Below are positions 62,601 to 64,000 of a stretch of DNA of 64,000 nucleotides, in pieces (within the stretch, counting starts at the first letter, position 1; the number at the start of each line of letters is the position of its first letter). A program made the translations under genes and the position numbers. The stretch is from Paroedura picta. Its lineage: Eukaryota; Chordata; Lepidosauria; Squamata; Gekkonidae. The notes under the pieces were generated by a model, which worked only from the letters and a program-made list of their open reading frames with translations, ran no database searches and was not told the origin of the DNA. Location of the stretch: assembly GCF_049243985.1 (NCBI RefSeq), contig NC_135386.1, positions 8,532,001 to 8,596,000 on the forward strand, read 5' to 3'.

Positions 62601-63903
62601 CAGACTGAGTATTTGGACGATATACCATTTATGTGTGAGGCCGATAGCTCGCATGGAAATGTATACATGCTTAATTACCAGGCTCTGAAACCATCAACTC
62701 AACAAAACCTCCAGTTGGTTGGCAGGCTTGATAAAAATACTAGCAAGATGAAGGCTCCTGGGCACCCCCTTGATCCCAGGAAATGAGGCAGGCACAAGGT
62801 TGAAATCTGCTCACCTTGAAAAGCGCATCTTTGAGGCTCCACAGGGGCGTTCCTAACTGCAGGTCTTTCACCGAGCTAAACCAGTCGAGCAGAACGATAT
62901 AATTGACTTGACCCCTCTCTTTCCATGGCTCCTTAGAAGCATCTGGGAGTTTCGTTTCAATCCAGTTAGCGGTGACGCTGAAAGTGAGCGGAGAACAAAA
63001 GGACATGGGGAAGTATTTATTTCATTATATAGATCCCGCTCCTTCACCCAAAGGTCCCAGGGCGGGTCACAAATACAGAATAAAAGAACCTAAAAGATGT
63101 CACGTCACCCCACGCAACATTGCTGTGGATTCAGGTGAAAAGGAAACCAAAGTCAGAGAAGCCATTGGGCTTGATTCCTGTTTCCCTGTTTTTCTTCCTC
63201 TCCTTCTTCGCATCTGGCTCTCACCACGGACACACAAATCTGTTCCCACTACCTCCAGTGTTACCTTCTATTCTGCATGTGATGGCTCTAGCAAGCAGTT
63301 CTGGCCACAAGGCATGAAAATCTAGGTTCTGCTTTATCCTAGCTGTCCTTTAAAGCAGGGATCCTCAACCTGTGGTCCTCCAGACGTTCATGGACTACAA
63401 TTCCCATGAGCCCCTGCCAGCTTTTGCTGGCAGGGGCTCATGGGAATTGTAGTCCATGAACCTCTGGAGGACCACGGGTTGAGGATCCCTGCTTTAAAGG
63501 GAAAGCCTGTTCTAAGGGGAAGCCTCAGCTTTGCCTCTGTGCTCCTCACAGAATAAGACTACCCATAGGTTTGCTTAGTCCTTCTTGGGAAATCCAGTAA
63601 CACTAGCACAGCCCATGATCCAAAGTTCCTCTTTAGCTCTTTGCACTGCAGCCGGGCAAATGGATTACCTCTGCATTCACATCCTCCCTGCTCCGGACAA
63701 ATGGTAAAAGATCAATGGAGCACAAAAGTCTTAAGATTCTGCTAGGGAACTCTCATACCCAGGACTGATGGCCTCTTCTGGAACGCTGACGGAGTTGACA
63801 ATGCACGACTCCTGGTAGTCCTTCAGGCTTCGGGCATCCATGACCATTAGCTTGATGCTCTTGTCCGTCATCATCGTGAACAGTTTCTCCGCCGTGATCC
63901 CCC
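47448..63903 (-). CDS. USP8: USP8 (UBPY), deubiquitinase (5' partial, 14 exons)
   Basis: USP8 is an endosomal deubiquitinase that trims ubiquitin from ESCRT-0/STAM partners and receptors such as EGFR. Minus-strand exons in order: 63759-63903, 62815-62977, 61834-61978, 60943-61175, 59103-59657, 57190-57279, 55563-55637, 54739-55004, 53681-53893, 52494-52704, 50197-50433, 49296-49438, 48541-48673, 47448-47633. They hold 931 complete codons including the stop, with consistent phases. The domains in order are a rhodanese-like domain (catalytic Cys loop replaced by LLDWFSS), STAM SH3-binding motifs (PQIDRTKKP and VIPDRSTKP), an E/K/Q-rich coiled-coil linker, the 14-3-3 motif KRSYSSPD, and the USP domain with GNTCYMNS, zinc CxxC pairs (CLTC, CSHC), [11 protein letters not shown] and KFDDHE. 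The N-terminal MIT exons lie to the right of the window. Confidence 0.97.
47836..47962. mobile_element. hAT foldback MITE, GGCCA subfamily
   Basis: CAGGGGTGGCCAAACTGTGA through GTCAGTTTGGCCACCTCTG. The arms are moderately diverged. Confidence 0.83.
48000..48290 (-). repeat. Tandemly amplified CR1 tails
   Basis: Five antisense copies of the terminal CR1 segment (AGAGTTGGAAGGGGCCATAC ... CATCTAGT), each joined through TCATAGAATCATAGAATCAT, then a single stretch of deeper CR1 sequence. Only the last copy extends into the body, so the tail was amplified in place. Confidence 0.9.
48541..48673 (-). CDS. USP8: USP8 exon
   Basis: Encodes [40 protein letters not shown] and FAVS. CCCAG acceptor, GTAAGT donor; 133 nt. 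Confidence 0.96.
49010..49138. mobile_element. hAT foldback MITE, diverged
   Basis: CAGGGGTGGCCAAATGGTGG through CATGGACATCTGGAGAGCCA. The right terminus is eroded. Confidence 0.75.
49296..49438 (-). CDS. USP8: USP8 exon (zinc ribbon)
   Basis: Encodes [40 protein letters not shown] and VLLVHLK plus two bases. The CSHC pair is a zinc-ligand pair. 143 nt, the same length as the USP50 counterpart. Confidence 0.96.
49676..49775 (+). repeat. Polypurine tract (GGAGAA/GGAGGA)n
   Basis: About 100 bases of pure G/A on the plus strand, continuous with the (GAA)n tail of the antisense SINE. It is probably an expansion of that tail. Confidence 0.9.
49766..50043 (-). mobile_element. SINE family A, full length
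   Basis: Antisense GAAGAGTTGGTTTTTATATG through ACACCAAACTGGCTCTC, with both promoter boxes recognisable. Confidence 0.9.
50197..50433 (-). CDS. USP8: USP8 exon
   Basis: Encodes [60 protein letters not shown] and [16 protein letters not shown] is the first zinc-ligand pair. CCCAG acceptor, GTAAGT donor. Confidence 0.96.
51270..51400 (-). repeat. L2-like LINE 3' tail
   Basis: TTTGTTTGTTTATTCACTTA, then ACACATTTATAAACCGCCCT. Antisense. The rest of 50,440-52,490 has no gene signal that I recognise. Confidence 0.5.
52494..52704 (-). CDS. USP8: USP8 exon
   Basis: Encodes [60 protein letters not shown] and [10 protein letters not shown]. The QQDSQELL box is intact. GTAAGT donor. Confidence 0.96.
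53183..53261. mobile_element. hAT MITE, right half
   Basis: CGCCAGCGAATGCTGGCAGG through GCAGTTTGACTACCCCTG. The left arm is lost. Confidence 0.8.
53681..53893 (-). CDS. USP8: USP8 exon (Cys box)
   Basis: Encodes [40 protein letters not shown] and [24 protein letters not shown] carries the catalytic Cys. CTTACAG acceptor, GTAACG donor, phase 2. Confidence 0.97.
54112..54223. repeat. Left copy of 112-bp duplication (includes a decoy USP8 exon edge)
   Basis: 112 bp, ungapped, about 90% identical (11 differences by eye) to 54652-54763. It contains a second copy of the last bases of the USP8 exon (antisense of VN.ENK) and of its GTACGT donor, about 540 bp beyond the real donor. Confidence 0.9.
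54226..54651. repeat. 12-unit tandem array of hybrid MITE/CR1 repeat
   Basis: Units of 34 or 42 bp: CAAACTGGCCCTCCAGATGT followed by CTATGATTCTATGA, with one extra 8-bp ATTCTATG in the longer units. The first part resembles the arm of the hAT MITE and the second the CR1 terminal repeat. Confidence 0.95.
54652..54763. repeat. Right copy of 112-bp duplication
   Basis: This copy overlaps the true USP8 exon edge (exon left limit 54739). It shares GCCCTAAACCAAGCC and the donor region with the left copy. Confidence 0.9.
54739..55004 (-). CDS. USP8: USP8 exon (14-3-3 motif)
   Basis: Encodes [60 protein letters not shown] and ends VNREN plus two bases. KRSYSSPD is the 14-3-3 binding motif that is mutated in human corticotroph adenomas; it is intact here. 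Donor GTACGT. Confidence 0.96.
55055..55130. mobile_element. hAT MITE fragment, GGCCA subfamily
   Basis: GGGGGTGGCCAAACTTGTGG through CTGACAGGGGCTCATGG. It is incomplete. Confidence 0.65.
55284..55400 (-). repeat. L2-like LINE 3' tail
   Basis: TTATTAATTTGTATTTATTA, then CCAGCCGCCTTGTGGCGTTC. Antisense. Confidence 0.5.
55458..55525 (-). mobile_element. CR1 LINE tail
   Basis: ATAGAATCCTAGAGTTGGAA through CCCCTGCACAGTGC, antisense. It ends 38 bp before a USP8 exon edge. Confidence 0.85.
55563..55637 (-). CDS. USP8: USP8 exon
   Basis: Encodes [20 protein letters not shown] followed by SGWVK, 25 codons in phase 0. TCCCAG acceptor, GTAAGC donor. Confidence 0.95.
56078..56770 (-). mobile_element. 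CR1 LINE 3' end (~0.7 kb)
   Basis: Minus-strand frames show the RT C terminus: [58 protein letters not shown] and LGLFSPEKR. The 3' UTR and tail follow. The longest CR1 copy in the window. Confidence 0.92.
57190..57279 (-). CDS. USP8: USP8 exon (linker)
   Basis: Encodes [20 protein letters not shown] followed by [10 protein letters not shown], 30 codons, phase 0. The end matches human FREDTDDTERNK. Donor GTAAAT, so splicing may be a little weak. Confidence 0.87.
57280..58105. other. Intron sequence without identified features
   Basis: USP8 intron. I see no exon, strong repeat or RNA gene here. Confidence 0.5.
58110..58230. mobile_element. hAT foldback MITE, diverged
   Basis: CAGGCATGGCCAGACGTCTG, CCATGAGCCCCTGCCAGCAC and its inverse, ending CTGGGGACCTCTGGAGG. 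Confidence 0.75.
58761..58868. mobile_element. hAT foldback MITE with 8-bp TSD
   Basis: CAGGGGTAGTCACCTTTGGC through AGGTTGACTACCCCTG, flanked by CTCTTACA / CTCCTACA (7 of 8). Confidence 0.87.
59103..59657 (-). CDS. USP8: USP8 large linker exon
   Basis: 185 codons, phase 0. Starts [20 protein letters not shown] (completing the [13 protein letters not shown]-binding motif) and contains [19 protein letters not shown], then a long Glu/Lys/Gln-rich coiled-coil stretch, ending DLVSSK. The antisense open frame of about 220 codons over it is a shadow of the biased composition. Confidence 0.94.
60000..60475 (-). repeat. Tandemly amplified CR1 tails (7-8 copies)
   Basis: Repeats of about 60-70 bp: CATAGAGTTGGAAGGGGCCA, CACAGGCCATCTAGTCCAAC, CCCCTTGCTCATAGAATCAT. 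Copies differ mainly in the number of 8-bp ATAGAATC units and in CCCCTTGCTC versus CCCCTGCTC. All are antisense and none continues into a CR1 body. Confidence 0.95.
60478..60745. mobile_element. hAT element, right portion
   Basis: GGCGATATGACCATATATGA, GGGCGTGTCCACAGCTCTGC, GGGGTTTCTCAACAGTAAAA and the end TTGAGAAAGGCTGC. Its left end is replaced by the CR1 array. Confidence 0.75.
60943..61175 (-). CDS. USP8: USP8 exon
   Basis: Two bases complete Leu, then [20 protein letters not shown] through [10 protein letters not shown], where PQ begins the first STAM-binding motif. TTTCAG acceptor, GTGAGC donor. Confidence 0.94.
61399..61810. mobile_element. Non-autonomous hAT element (~412 bp) with TSD
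   Basis: Ends CAGTGGTCCCCAACCT and AGGTTGGGGATCGCTA, flanked by CTATAGAT / CTGTAGAT (7 of 8). Same family as 11583-12023, inverted. Confidence 0.87.
61834..61978 (-). CDS. USP8: USP8 exon (rhodanese-like end)
   Basis: Encodes [40 protein letters not shown] and KKEAVSVS plus one base. TTTCAG acceptor, GTGAGT donor. Confidence 0.95.
62815..62977 (-). CDS. USP8: USP8 exon (rhodanese-like core)
   Basis: Encodes [40 protein letters not shown] and [21 protein letters not shown] stands where active rhodaneses have their Cys loop, as in mammalian USP8. GTGAGC donor. Confidence 0.95.
62985..63095 (-). repeat. L2-like LINE 3' tail
   Basis: GTATTTATTTCATTATATAG, ATCCCGCTCCTTCACCCAAA, GGGCGGGTCACAAATACAGA. 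Antisense. Confidence 0.55.
63356..63491. mobile_element. hAT foldback MITE with perfect TSD
   Basis: A variant with ends CAGGGATCCTCAACCTGTGG and CCACGGGTTGAGGATCCCTG; 136 bp, flanked by CTTTAAAG on both sides. Confidence 0.93.
63759..63903 (-). CDS. USP8: USP8 exon (rhodanese-like start)
   Basis: Encodes [40 protein letters not shown] and PEEAISP plus two bases. CCCCAG acceptor, GTATGA donor. This is the most 5' USP8 exon in the window. Confidence 0.94.
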
Positions 63904-64000
63904 CTGGGGGAACAGCAGCTATTTAGACAGGGGCACCGTTTTCCCTAGAGGAACTTCTGCAAAAGACTGGACAGGTTGCCAAAATACAAAGGTCGCCCGG

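Overview
This is vertebrate nuclear DNA, most likely from a squamate reptile (a gecko or other lizard). The reasons are multi-exon genes with GT-AG introns, abundant CR1 LINE tails, L2-like LINE tails, tRNA-derived SINEs of the Sauria/ACA type, and many short foldback hAT MITEs. The species call is an inference. I see no prokaryotic genes, CRISPR array or recognisable endogenous retrovirus or other capsid-bearing element.

Three protein-coding genes are present in the order known from other amniotes, TRPM7 - USP50 - USP8. (1) TRPM7, plus strand, about 1-35,720. The window opens inside the gene and holds 29 coding exons, from the end of the melastatin homology region through the six-helix channel, TRP helix, coiled coil and Ser/Thr-rich region to the alpha-kinase domain and stop at 33,887, then a 3' UTR of about 1.8 kb. 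(2) USP50, plus strand, 36,822-45,344. It has seven coding exons, including a small first exon found by reading, that sum to a complete 371-codon frame. (3) USP8, minus strand. Fourteen coding exons run from 63,903 down to the stop at 47,448: rhodanese-like domain, STAM-binding motifs, charged linker, 14-3-3 motif and USP catalytic domain. Its N-terminal MIT exons lie beyond the right edge. USP50 and USP8 are tail to tail, and their catalytic domains share five intron positions and phases. This fits a local inverted duplication.

The spliced TRPM7 exons total 4,357 nt, one more than a multiple of three. The extra base maps to a six-C run at 19,301-19,306. It is probably a homopolymer error or a polymorphism, because the frame after it is fully conserved.

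Most other sequence is intronic repeats: about twenty hAT foldback MITEs (many with 8-bp target duplications), two longer hAT families, two SINE families, CR1 and L2-like LINE 3' ends, and microsatellites. The most unusual non-coding structure is at 54,112-54,763. A 112-bp segment holding the end of a USP8 exon and its splice donor is duplicated on both sides of a 12-unit tandem array. The array unit is part hAT MITE and part CR1-type tail. Tandem amplification of CR1 tails recurs at 22.8-23.6, 30.5-30.9, 48.0-48.3 and 60.0-60.5 kb. I found no wholly new gene system here. The findings concern gene structure, duplication history and repeat birth.
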